The position numbers were made by a program, and so were the translations under genes. The notes beneath the pieces are model-generated. The model ran no database searches and was not told the origin of the DNA. It saw only the letters and a list, made by a program, of their open reading frames with translations. A stretch of 43,931 nucleotides of DNA from Cytophagaceae bacterium. GTDB lineage: Bacteria; Bacteroidota; Bacteroidia; Cytophagales; Spirosomataceae. How positions within the stretch are numbered: the stretch's first letter is position 1; each line of letters starts with the position of its first letter. Positions 17,990-24,346 of this stretch are shown piece by piece. Location: positions 1-43,931 of the forward strand of contig JAIXOL010000005.1 in NCBI GenBank assembly GCA_027486845.1, in the 5' to 3' direction.

Positions 17990-18571
17990 TCAGAATAAGC
18001 GTTTTGCATCATTTTCCAAAACCATTTCATGAGCAGTTTTGAAATACTGAACTTTATCGAAACTCAAAAGTTGATTAGCCAATGTTTGGTTACAAAGTGA
18101 ACCATTACGAATACCCGCATAATCTTGAAAAGAAGAAAACTCCCAATCATTCATATCTCGCACTAAGCCTGCTTTTAAAGGATTTTGGTGAATGTATTTC
18201 AAGCAAATGTAGCCATCGGGAACTGGAGCGAGGGCTTTTGCTTTGGTGTTTTGGGTAAATAAAGAACCTGTTCTCTCAAATTTTCTATTGATGGCTTTGG
18301 TATATGAACTTAGCAGATTCTGAAAACCATAACTCAATACATTTATATCATTATTCCCAATTTTTACACTTTGCTTGGTTCGTTCATCGGCGTAAACGAG
18401 CAAGTGAAAATGATTAGGCATGAGGCAATATGATAATATTTCGCAGTGTGGAAGTAAGTATTTGCGAATTTTGAAGAGAAAATACAGATAGTTTTCTCTT
18501 TCAAAAAAGATTGTTTGGCGGTTATTTCCTCTGTTGTAAATATGAAAAAGCGTGTGTTGCTGAAATTGCAT
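17990..18571 (-). CDS. REP-associated tyrosine transposase (RAYT, Y1/IS200-like)
   Basis: A 193-residue HUH-type transposase. The signature LMPNHFHLLV (about residues 50-59) contains the His-hydrophobic-His metal site. Downstream it shows SYTKAINRKFERTGSLF and LKYIHQNPLKAGLV, the usual end of the catalytic domain; a Tyr in this part is the expected nucleophile. RAYTs are single-copy domesticated transposases that bind and cut REP palindromes without flanking IS ends. The gene is bracketed by GTGGCACACC palindromes: one 33 bases after the stop, one 48 bases before the start, and a cluster 150 bases further upstream. The ATG at 18571 gives the expected MQFQQHTLFHIYNRGNNRQTI start. Confidence 0.92.
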   Translation of the reverse strand: MQFQQHTLFHIYNRGNNRQTIFFERENYLYFLFKIRKYLLPHCEILSYCLMPNHFHLLVYADERTKQSVKIGNNDINVLSYGFQNLLSSYTKAINRKFERTGSLFTQNTKAKALAPVPDGYICLKYIHQNPLKAGLVRDMNDWEFSSFQDYAGIRNGSLCNQTLANQLLSFDKVQYFKTAHEMVLENDAKRLF

Positions 18572-18618
18572 ATTTCATTTTGGTTTGATTAAAAGTTCGA
18601 TGAGAGTTGTAGTACGAG

Positions 18619-18652
18619 AGATGTGGCACACCTCCAAAGGTGTGCCACATCT
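18619..18652. repeat. REP-like palindrome upstream of the transposase
   Basis: Perfect 15-bp arms AGATGTGGCACACCT (18619-18633) / AGGTGTGCCACATCT (18638-18652), loop CCAA. It differs from the 17923 copy only in the loop. Confidence 0.9.
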
Positions 18653-18722
18653 GCAGCCAAATATAAAAATTATTTTCAAAAAACTTTTTAGGTTTTGGAT
18701 TATATCTTTATTGTTCGATGAT

Positions 18723-18804
18723 AGATGTGGCACACCGTGCGTCGATAGTTGTGGCACACCGTGCGACGAGAGTTGTGGCACACCTTTGGAGGTGTGCCAC
18801 AACT
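18723..18804. repeat. Cluster of REP half-sites and one full palindrome
   Basis: Two 24-base direct units start AGATGTGGCACACC (18723) and AGTTGTGGCACACC (18747), each followed by GTGCG(T/A)CGA. A full hairpin follows: AGTTGTGGCACACCT (18771-18785) / AGGTGTGCCACAACT (18790-18804), loop TTGG. Short reading frames across it encode repetitive peptides and are not genes. Confidence 0.85.
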
Positions 18805-18820
18805 ATTAGCTCATATCTTT

Positions 18821-18958
18821 TTAATTCATTGGCTTTATCATACCCTCAATAAATGCAACTTCTTCTGCTGTTAAGTTATATTTTGTATAAAGCTGTTGGT
18901 TTATTTCTAGTATTGATTTACTCCAGTCAATATCAGAAGTTTTTGTGAAATCTTGTAA
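18821..18958 (-). pseudogene. C-terminal tail fragment of a restriction-modification enzyme
   Basis: The frame ending in TAA at 18823-18821 reads 45 residues, including DIDWSKSILEINQQLYTKYN and LTAEEVAFIEGMIKPMN. From memory, this IxEINQQLYxKYxLTxEExAFIExMIKPM ending is characteristic of type II/IIG-type restriction-methylation proteins (Eco57I/N6-adenine methylase type). Nothing else of that gene is present: a TGA precedes the fragment and the upstream sequence belongs to a different protein (18933-19268). It is a deletion or recombination scar. Confidence 0.6.
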
Positions 18959-19268
18959 TCAAAAATCCTCTAATCATATTGAGTGGCATATTTGTATTCA
19001 TGGCTTTATGATAGCGAATTTCCGCCCAAGGTTTGCCAATCGATTCATTCATGAGTTTTTCGTTTTCTTCCATTGTAGCTCCTTTGGGTGTAGTTGGAAG
19101 GTAATAATTACCTTGTTCGAGGTTTCGCCCGAGAAAATCTAAGATTTCTTGTTGTTTTGGCGTGTAATTCTGCATGGGGCGATGCATATCTAGAATTGTC
19201 CAAGAAAGGAATTGCCACAAAAAGAGTATGAGCCCTCCGACTACGGATGCAATGATGTTCTTTTTCAT
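18933..19268 (-). pseudogene. Small membrane protein, 3' truncated by rearrangement
   Basis: 111 residues: an N-terminal membrane helix (MKKNIIASVVGGLILFLWQF), then a soluble part with NYTPKQQEILDFL, YYLPTTPKGA, IGKPWAEIRYHKAMN and NMPLNMIRGF. It then ends abruptly in LITRFHKNF. Relatives I recall continue after MIRGF into a second membrane helix. Here the sequence after MIRGF runs, in another frame, into the restriction-modification tail described above. The last nine residues are therefore probably out-of-frame readthrough and the second helix is lost. Function is unknown. The N-terminal 100 residues look undamaged, so expression of a short protein remains possible. Confidence 0.6.
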
Positions 19269-19437
19269 AAATTATGTAAGGCTTAAAGAAGAGTTTGGAA
19301 CTAAAAATTCTTTTCAAAATTATAAATATTTATGAAAATAATGTATTATTAAAAGAAATTTTAAAAAAACAGATTTTTAGAGGATATTGAATCCAAAAAC
19401 AAAGAGACAGTGAAGAAATAAAAAAGCAAGAATGATT

Positions 19438-19490
19438 CGTGTAGGGATTCAATGAAAGCGTTTTCCGCCCCAAACCTTCTCATCTGAGTG
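19438..19490 (-). pseudogene. Degenerate tRNA-Arg fragment
   Basis: The block CGTGTAGGGATTCAA (19438-19452) is identical to the 3' (acceptor/T-arm) part of the intact tRNA-Arg at 19532. A 15-base foreign stretch follows, then CCCCAAACCTTCTCATC (19468-19484), again identical to the tRNA. The copy then decays. It is a disrupted third copy and cannot fold as a tRNA. Confidence 0.75.
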
Positions 19491-19500
19491 TTTAATAAAA

Positions 19501-19530
19501 AAAGGAGAACAGCATTTGCTATTCTCCTTT
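19501..19530 (-). terminator. Terminator of the tRNA-Arg transcript
   Basis: AAAGGAGAA / TTCTCCTTT arms with an inner AGCA/TGCT helix. On the minus strand the hairpin is followed by a run of T, immediately after the last tRNA. Confidence 0.85.
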
Positions 19531-19531
19531 G

Positions 19532-19605
19532 TGACCGTGTAGGGATTCAAACCCCAAACCTTCTCATCCGTAGTGAGACGCTCTATTCAGTTGAGCTACA
19601 CAGCC
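19532..19605 (-). tRNA. tRNA-Arg (anticodon ACG)
   Basis: A 74-base cloverleaf on the minus strand. The acceptor GGCTGTG pairs with CACGGTC (with G-U pairs), discriminator A. The D stem is GCTC/GAGC. The anticodon stem TCTCA/TGAGA encloses CTACGGA, giving anticodon ACG, and the T stem-loop is TGGGG-TTTGAAT-CCCTA. CCA is not encoded. It decodes CGN arginine codons after A34 deamination. Confidence 0.93.
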
Positions 19606-19622
19606 GATTATTTTTTACATTG

Positions 19623-19696
19623 TGACCGCGTAGGGATTCAAACCCCAAACCTTCTCATCCGTAGTGAGACGCTCTATTCAGTTGAGCTACGCAGCC
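19623..19696 (-). tRNA. tRNA-Arg (anticodon ACG), second copy
   Basis: 74 bases, identical to the 19532 copy except for one base in each acceptor strand (GGCTGCG/CGCGGTC), which keeps the helix paired. The two genes are 17 bases apart and probably share one transcript with the terminator at 19501. Confidence 0.94.
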
Positions 19697-19754
19697 ATTT
19701 CCCTATTTTGGACTGCAAAAGTACGACTTAAAAATGCCTTTGTCAAGGCTTTTG

Positions 19755-20063
19755 TTATTTTTTTAATGAATTTATTTCATCTAAATCAAGGTTCTTGAAA
19801 TAGTCATATATTTTCAAGATAATTGCAAGTGCTACTGTTACTTCTGCGGCTGCTATAACCATTATAAAAAGTGCAAAAATTTGTCCTTGCAAGCGATTTG
19901 GATCATATTGACTGAAGGCAACCATATTAAGATTAACAGCATTAAGCATTAATTCAATGCCCATTAAAATTAAGATTGCATTACGTTTTGTAACAGCTAC
20001 TGCCAAACCTATCGAAAATAGTAAGGCACTTATGACGAGGTAATTTTGAATAGCTATCATCAA
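19755..20063 (-). CDS. nuoK: NADH-quinone oxidoreductase subunit K
   Basis: A 102-residue inner-membrane subunit with three hydrophobic helices. The conserved Glu37 lies in MGIELMLNAVNL and Glu74 in AAEVTVALAI; both belong to the proton-pathway relay of complex I. Length and motifs fit NuoK/MrpC-type subunits. It starts two bases after the nuoJ stop, so the two are translationally coupled. In most bacteria nuoL follows; here two tRNA genes do. Confidence 0.96.
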   Translation of the reverse strand: MMIAIQNYLVISALLFSIGLAVAVTKRNAILILMGIELMLNAVNLNMVAFSQYDPNRLQGQIFALFIMVIAAAEVTVALAIILKIYDYFKNLDLDEINSLKK

Positions 20064-20065
20064 AT

Positions 20066-20587
20066 TTATACTTTTTCTTTTTTTGCAATATATACCGCAC
20101 CAATGAGAGCAGCCAATAGAAATACGCCAATAACTTCGAACACAAAAATATAATCAGTCATTAAATTGATTCCAATCTGCTGAATACTGCTGCCAATATG
20201 TGTTTGTTTACCAATAATATGGAAGTTTGCTTTAAAAATTATTTTCAGAAAACCCAAAAATAAAAGTACAGCAATCAAAAAAGCCCAAAAACGATTATGG
20301 TTCTCAACTTCAATTTTATTTGGTTGTAAGTTAGTGCGTTGAAAATTCTTATTGTTGGTGAGCATAATACCAAAAATCAATAAAATTAATATTCCGCCCA
20401 CATAAATCATTATCTGACTAACTGCCAAAAAATCTGCTCCTGCAAAGACAAACAGCCCTGCAATACCCAAAAGAGTCAGAAGCAGACTAAATGCCGCATA
20501 AAGTACATTTTTGGTAAAAAGCAAATAGAATGCTCCAGCAACTGTTATGGCTGCAAAGACAAAAAAAGCAAGTTGCATCATGAGCAT
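20066..20587 (-). CDS. nuoJ: NADH-quinone oxidoreductase subunit J
   Basis: A 173-residue membrane protein with about five helices. It shows FLAVSQIMIYVGGILILLIFGIML, the conserved NuoJ third helix with its Tyr-Val-Gly-Gly bulge, and ends YIFVFEVIGVFLLAALIGAVYIAKKEK. It is part of the membrane arm of complex I. It lies 33 bases after nuoI and two bases before nuoK. Of the two Met codons near the start (MLMM), the first is used here; either is possible. Confidence 0.95.
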   Translation of the reverse strand: MLMMQLAFFVFAAITVAGAFYLLFTKNVLYAAFSLLLTLLGIAGLFVFAGADFLAVSQIMIYVGGILILLIFGIMLTNNKNFQRTNLQPNKIEVENHNRFWAFLIAVLLFLGFLKIIFKANFHIIGKQTHIGSSIQQIGINLMTDYIFVFEVIGVFLLAALIGAVYIAKKEKV

Positions 20588-20620
20588 ATAGTCAAGATTT
20601 TTAATAATTTATCTAACAAT

Positions 20621-21619
20621 TTAGTCTTTATTCTTAGGTGGAATTTTCATTGTTGGTTTAAAAACAGGTTTTGGTTTTTCACCCGCTACTTCTTCTGTTT
20701 TTACATCCTGCGTTTCTGTTATTGCTTCTGGTTTAGTCGCCGGCTTAAAACTGGGTTTAAAAACAGGTTTAGGTTTTGGAATTTCTATAGCTATTTCTTC
20801 AGATTTTATTTCTTGGATTATAGTTTCTTCAACAGATTTTGAATCAGACTTGAAACTTGGCTTGAAAACAGGCTTTGACTTCGTTACTTCCAAAACAGGT
20901 GTTTCTGATTTAATAGTTATTTCGTTATTTTCATCCTTTTTTTCTTCTGCTTCAATTACAACTTGCTTGGCAGCAGGTTTGAATGCAGGTTTAAATGATG
21001 TTTTTGGTTTTGGAACTTCATTAATATTTTCACTTGGTGCATTAACCGCAGAAACTTTCTTCAAAGCCTCTTTTTCTTCAAGATATTGTTCGTATAATTT
21101 ACGTTTGTCATCTGCTTCTTCAGAAGTAAGGTTAGAAAATTCAAAGTTTAATTGCTTAATATCAACAACACTAAAGTCATATTTGTTGGTCATTGTTAAA
21201 CATTCCGTTGGACAAACTGTTGTGCAAAGTCCGCAGAAACAGCATTTTGCCATGTCAATATCAAACTTCGCAGCATAAAGTCGCACAGGTGACCCATCAG
21301 AAGTATAGCTTATTACCTCCGAAGATTTGATTGGCTCAATATCAATACAATCTACAGGGCAAACCTTCGCACATTTATCACACACAATACAGTCATCAAT
21401 TTCGCAGTCGAGTTGATAACGGCCATTGTCAGGAACAGGCAAAGTTTGATGAGGGTATTGAAGCGTAACGATACCCGTTTGCAAATCGAAGTAACTTGAA
21501 TTTTCCATTGCAAAAGGCTGTCGGCTTTGGCGAGCCTGCCAGAAATGCCTGAGCGTAAGGCTCATACCTTTTACAGTTGTTTTTAATCCTAGACTGATAT
21601 TTTTGAAATAAGTGGACAT
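20621..21619 (-). CDS. nuoI: NADH-quinone oxidoreductase subunit I with a long repetitive C-terminal tail
   Basis: About 332 residues from the ATG at 21619 (a TTG two codons earlier is less likely). The N-terminal ~190 residues are the 8Fe ferredoxin subunit of complex I, with two CxxCxxCxxxCP clusters (CIVCDKCAKVCP and CCFCGLCTTVCP). These pass electrons toward cluster N2. The remaining ~130 residues are unusual. Four copies of a Lys/Pro/Phe unit (TSFKPAFKPAAK, PVFKPSFKSDSK, PVFKPSFKPATK, PVFKPTMKIPPK) are separated by acidic Glu-rich linkers. Typical NuoI is 160-220 residues. The tail is in frame and shows no sign of a frameshift. A TATCTTTG -7 element sits upstream at 21657-21664. Confidence 0.93.
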   Translation of the reverse strand: MSTYFKNISLGLKTTVKGMSLTLRHFWQARQSRQPFAMENSSYFDLQTGIVTLQYPHQTLPVPDNGRYQLDCEIDDCIVCDKCAKVCPVDCIDIEPIKSSEVISYTSDGSPVRLYAAKFDIDMAKCCFCGLCTTVCPTECLTMTNKYDFSVVDIKQLNFEFSNLTSEEADDKRKLYEQYLEEKEALKKVSAVNAPSENINEVPKPKTSFKPAFKPAAKQVVIEAEEKKDENNEITIKSETPVLEVTKSKPVFKPSFKSDSKSVEETIIQEIKSEEIAIEIPKPKPVFKPSFKPATKPEAITETQDVKTEEVAGEKPKPVFKPTMKIPPKNKD

Positions 21620-21656
21620 TCGCAATGTTTTTCGGGTCTCAGTTATTTGATTCCTG

Positions 21657-21664
21657 CAAAGATA
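21657..21664 (-). promoter_or_regulatory. -7 promoter element of nuoIJK
   Basis: Minus-strand TATCTTTG, a perfect TAnnTTTG match 37 bases before the nuoI ATG. It suggests the trio is transcribed from its own promoter. Confidence 0.55.
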
Positions 21665-21758
21665 AGCTCAAAATTGAAATTATAGTCTATCTTTTTGGTA
21701 TGATAAACAATAAATTTCACATCAAGGTTTTTGTATAATTTTAAGTTGGGTAATTTCG

Positions 21759-21791
21759 TTGAAGGAAATTAAGGTTAAATGCTTAACTTTG
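21759..21791 (+). promoter_or_regulatory. Promoter of the COG2509 flavoprotein gene
   Basis: TTG (21759-21761), 22-base spacer, TAACTTTG (21784-21791). This places the transcription start near 21797 and makes the ATG at 21824, not the one at 21779, the likely start. Confidence 0.6.
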
Positions 21792-21823
21792 TGCTAAAAT
21801 TAGAGGATAAAAACCTTTCAGCA

Positions 21824-23407
21824 ATGCAACAAACCTTGAGTCTTACCTTAGAGCCTGAGATTGCTCTTGATGATGCAGTTCTGCGTCAGTATATCCAAAC
21901 AAAATTTTTAAATACAAATGATAATGAATTTTCTATTCGGAGAGTTCGACAATCAATTGATGCTCGAAAAGGTCAAGTAAAAATTAATCTTGATATAGAA
22001 GTTTATTCGGGAGAAACTCCTCCGCCTGAAATGGAGTTTCAGAAAGAATATCCTGATGTGAGTCATCAACCTCAGGCAATAATTGTAGGAGCAGGGCCAG
22101 CAGGAATGTTTGCGGCTTTACGTTTAATTGAATTAGGCATTAAACCGATTTTACTTGAAAGAGGAAAAGATGTCCGTGCTAGACGACGAGATTTGGCGGC
22201 TATTAATAAAGACCATATTGTAAACCCAGAATCAAATTATTGTTTTGGTGAAGGCGGAGCAGGAACGTATTCTGATGGAAAACTTTATACTCGATCAAAA
22301 AAGCGTGGTGATGTTCGTCGAATTTTAGAAATTCTGGTGGCTCATGGCTCAACGAGCGAAATTTTATTTGATACCCATCCACACATTGGTACAAATAAAT
22401 TACCAAGTGTAGTTGCCGATTTGCGTGAAAGTATCTTAAAAGCGGGTGGAGAAGTGCATTTCGATACAAAAGTTGTTGATTTTATATTGGTCAACGGCGA
22501 AATGAAAGGTGTCGTTACGGCTGATGGAAAAGAAATTTCAGGACTTGGAGTTATTTTGGCAACTGGGCATTCGGCACGTGATATATTTGAATTACTGCAC
22601 CAAAATGATATTCTGATTGAAGCCAAGCCTTTTGCAATGGGTGTAAGAATTGAGCATCAACAAAGTTTGATAGACACGCATCAATACCACCGTCAAGAGC
22701 GAGGCTTACTTCCTGCCGCAACTTATAGTTTGGTTGCTCAGACTTATTATAAAAATATCCAGCGTGGCGTTTTTAGTTTTTGTATGTGTCCGGGTGGATT
22801 TATCGTTCCTGCAGCCACTGCTGAAGGCGAATTGGTTGTCAATGGAATGTCACCTTCTCGTCGAGATTCAAAATATGCAAATTCGGGTGTTGTAGTTGCC
22901 ATTAATGAAGTTGATTGGCAAAAATACAAGCATCTTGGGCCATTGGCAGGTTTGCAATTACAGAAAGATGTAGAGCAAAAAGCATGGAAATTGGCCGCTA
23001 ATGCCAAGAAACTATCTAAATCTCAATTTGTCCCTGCTCAACTATTGACTGATTTTTTGATTGGTAAAATTTCTCATGACCTTTTACCAACTTCGTATCA
23101 ACCAGGTTTGGTTTCGATGGATATGGCCGAAGTTTTACCTGATATTATTGCTCGACCATTGCAGGAAGGAATAAAAGAATTTGGAAAAAAAATGAAAGGA
23201 TATGTTACAAACGAAGCTCAGTTGATAGGTATTGAAAGTCGAACGTCTTCGCCGGTGCGTATTCCACGAGATAAAGAATCACTTGAACATTTACAGATAA
23301 AACGATTATTTCCATGTGGAGAAGGGGCTGGATTTGCGGGTGGAATTGTTTCGGCAGCGATGGACGGCGAACGTTGTGCCGAACAACTTGTTAGAATTTA
23401 TGGGTGA
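21824..23407 (+). CDS. FAD-dependent oxidoreductase (COG2509 family)
   Basis: About 527 residues from the ATG at 21824; an earlier ATG at 21779 lies upstream of the promoter's -7 element. An N-terminal ~80-residue domain (LEPEIALDDAVLRQYIQTKF, VRQSIDARKGQVKINLDIEV) precedes a dinucleotide-binding motif, IIVGAGPAGMFAALRL, and then LERGKDVRARRRD. Later motifs are GEGGAGTYSDGKLYTRSK and GVILATGHSARDIFELL. The C-terminal FPCGEGAGFAGGIVSAAMDG is the usual FAD-contact end. It is a soluble flavoprotein of the 'uncharacterised FAD-dependent dehydrogenase' family; the physiological substrate is unknown. Confidence 0.9.
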   Translation: MQQTLSLTLEPEIALDDAVLRQYIQTKFLNTNDNEFSIRRVRQSIDARKGQVKINLDIEVYSGETPPPEMEFQKEYPDVSHQPQAIIVGAGPAGMFAALRLIELGIKPILLERGKDVRARRRDLAAINKDHIVNPESNYCFGEGGAGTYSDGKLYTRSKKRGDVRRILEILVAHGSTSEILFDTHPHIGTNKLPSVVADLRESILKAGGEVHFDTKVVDFILVNGEMKGVVTADGKEISGLGVILATGHSARDIFELLHQNDILIEAKPFAMGVRIEHQQSLIDTHQYHRQERGLLPAATYSLVAQTYYKNIQRGVFSFCMCPGGFIVPAATAEGELVVNGMSPSRRDSKYANSGVVVAINEVDWQKYKHLGPLAGLQLQKDVEQKAWKLAANAKKLSKSQFVPAQLLTDFLIGKISHDLLPTSYQPGLVSMDMAEVLPDIIARPLQEGIKEFGKKMKGYVTNEAQLIGIESRTSSPVRIPRDKESLEHLQIKRLFPCGEGAGFAGGIVSAAMDGERCAEQLVRIYG

Positions 23408-23553
23408 AAAATGGCATGTTGATTCAAAGGGAAGAAAGGGGGATAGAGAGTGCCTTTTTGTATTATTCCTAAACAACTTTGTTTATGCCTTAGTTTATTT
23501 ATTATATTGCCATTATTATCTGATTTTTTAGCATTTGACCAACACCTAAAATC

Positions 23554-24174
23554 GTGAATTTTGCTGATTTTGTATATTCTCTCAACAAACGACTTTCTGA
23601 GCAACCTTTGCCAGGGCATGAAACTATCATGCAAAAAATGGCACCATACCGACTTAAAGCAAAAATTGAGACAAATGCAAGTACTCGGCGAAGTGCGGTG
23701 TTGATAATGTTCTATCCAAAAGGTGAAGATATCTTTCTGCCTTTGATTTTACGTCCGCAATATGATGGTGTGCATGGTGGGCAAATGGCATTTCCAGGTG
23801 GTAGAGCAGAATTGAAAGATAAAGATATTCAAGCAACTGCCTTACGTGAAGCTCAAGAAGAAATTGGTATAAAAGCTACTGATGTAAAGATTATTAAAAA
23901 TCTGACTGAATTGTTTATTCCGCCTTCAAATATGTTTTGTCAACCTGTGGTTGGATATATGCCTACACGTCCTGATTTTTACCCTGATGAGCGTGAGGTA
24001 GATGGAGTTTTTGAAGTATCAATCTCTGAAATTCTTGACCCATCAATTGTGCAGTTAAGAACTGTTGAAACCCGAGGCGAAAAACTTGAAACACCATGTT
24101 TTGTGATTCAAGAACAAATTGTTTGGGGAGCAACTGCTTTGATGATTGCGGAGTTGATTGAGGTGTTGAAGTAA
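23554..24174 (+). CDS. CoA pyrophosphatase, Nudix hydrolase (NudL-like)
   Basis: 206 residues from a GTG at 23554. The CoA-specific upstream motif region reads LILRPQYDGVHGGQMAFPGG (residues 64-83), followed by the Nudix helix with REAQEEIG (98-105). At the first acidic position after the Gly pair the residue is Asp, as in other CoA pyrophosphatases. The expected reaction is cleavage of CoA, or its oxidised or acylated forms, to 3',5'-ADP and phosphopantetheine compounds. It follows the flavoprotein gene by about 150 bases, and an operon is possible. Confidence 0.88.
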   Translation: MNFADFVYSLNKRLSEQPLPGHETIMQKMAPYRLKAKIETNASTRRSAVLIMFYPKGEDIFLPLILRPQYDGVHGGQMAFPGGRAELKDKDIQATALREAQEEIGIKATDVKIIKNLTELFIPPSNMFCQPVVGYMPTRPDFYPDEREVDGVFEVSISEILDPSIVQLRTVETRGEKLETPCFVIQEQIVWGATALMIAELIEVLK

Positions 24175-24258
24175 ATTTAATCCGAATGATTTATTACGAG
24201 TTACTTTTTAGATTACAATAGCATAAAAATTATTTACTTTTAAAAATTAGCAAATCCA

Positions 24259-24295
24259 TTAACCTTTATTAACTTTATATCAAGCAAATTTAACC
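24259..24295. promoter_or_regulatory. Candidate response-regulator operator upstream of the barrel gene
   Basis: TTAACC (24259-24264), TTAACT (24269-24274) and TTAACC (24290-24295) are spaced 10 and 21 bases apart, i.e. on one helical face. They end about 22 bases before the -7 element. The unit is the reverse complement of the GGTTAA repeats at 27965-28001. Confidence 0.5.
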
Positions 24296-24316
24296 TTTTA
24301 CACAGTAATGAAACCA

Positions 24317-24324
24317 TAACTTTG
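24317..24324 (+). promoter_or_regulatory. -7 promoter element of the second barrel gene
   Basis: TAACTTTG fits TAnnTTTG. The transcription start would be near 24331, favouring translation from the second ATG at 24347. Confidence 0.55.
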
Positions 24325-24346
24325 AGCAAATAAAATGCACAAAATT

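Noticed and set aside
18723-18785. CRISPR-like 24-base direct repeats
   Set aside because: There are only two full units, with nearly identical 'spacers', that merge into a palindrome of the REP family, and no cas genes are present.
18575-18809. Overlapping reading frames on both strands encoding repeated GVPQLS/CGTPC-like peptides
   Set aside because: They are read straight through the REP palindromes. The repetition is in the DNA, and no start signal or homology supports a protein.
20573-21278. Plus-strand frames opposite nuoI
   Set aside because: They are low-complexity shadows of the repetitive NuoI tail on the other strand.
21779-21823. Upstream ATG as the start of the COG2509 flavoprotein
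   Set aside because: The TAACTTTG promoter element lies after this ATG, and the conserved N-terminus begins at the ATG at 21824.
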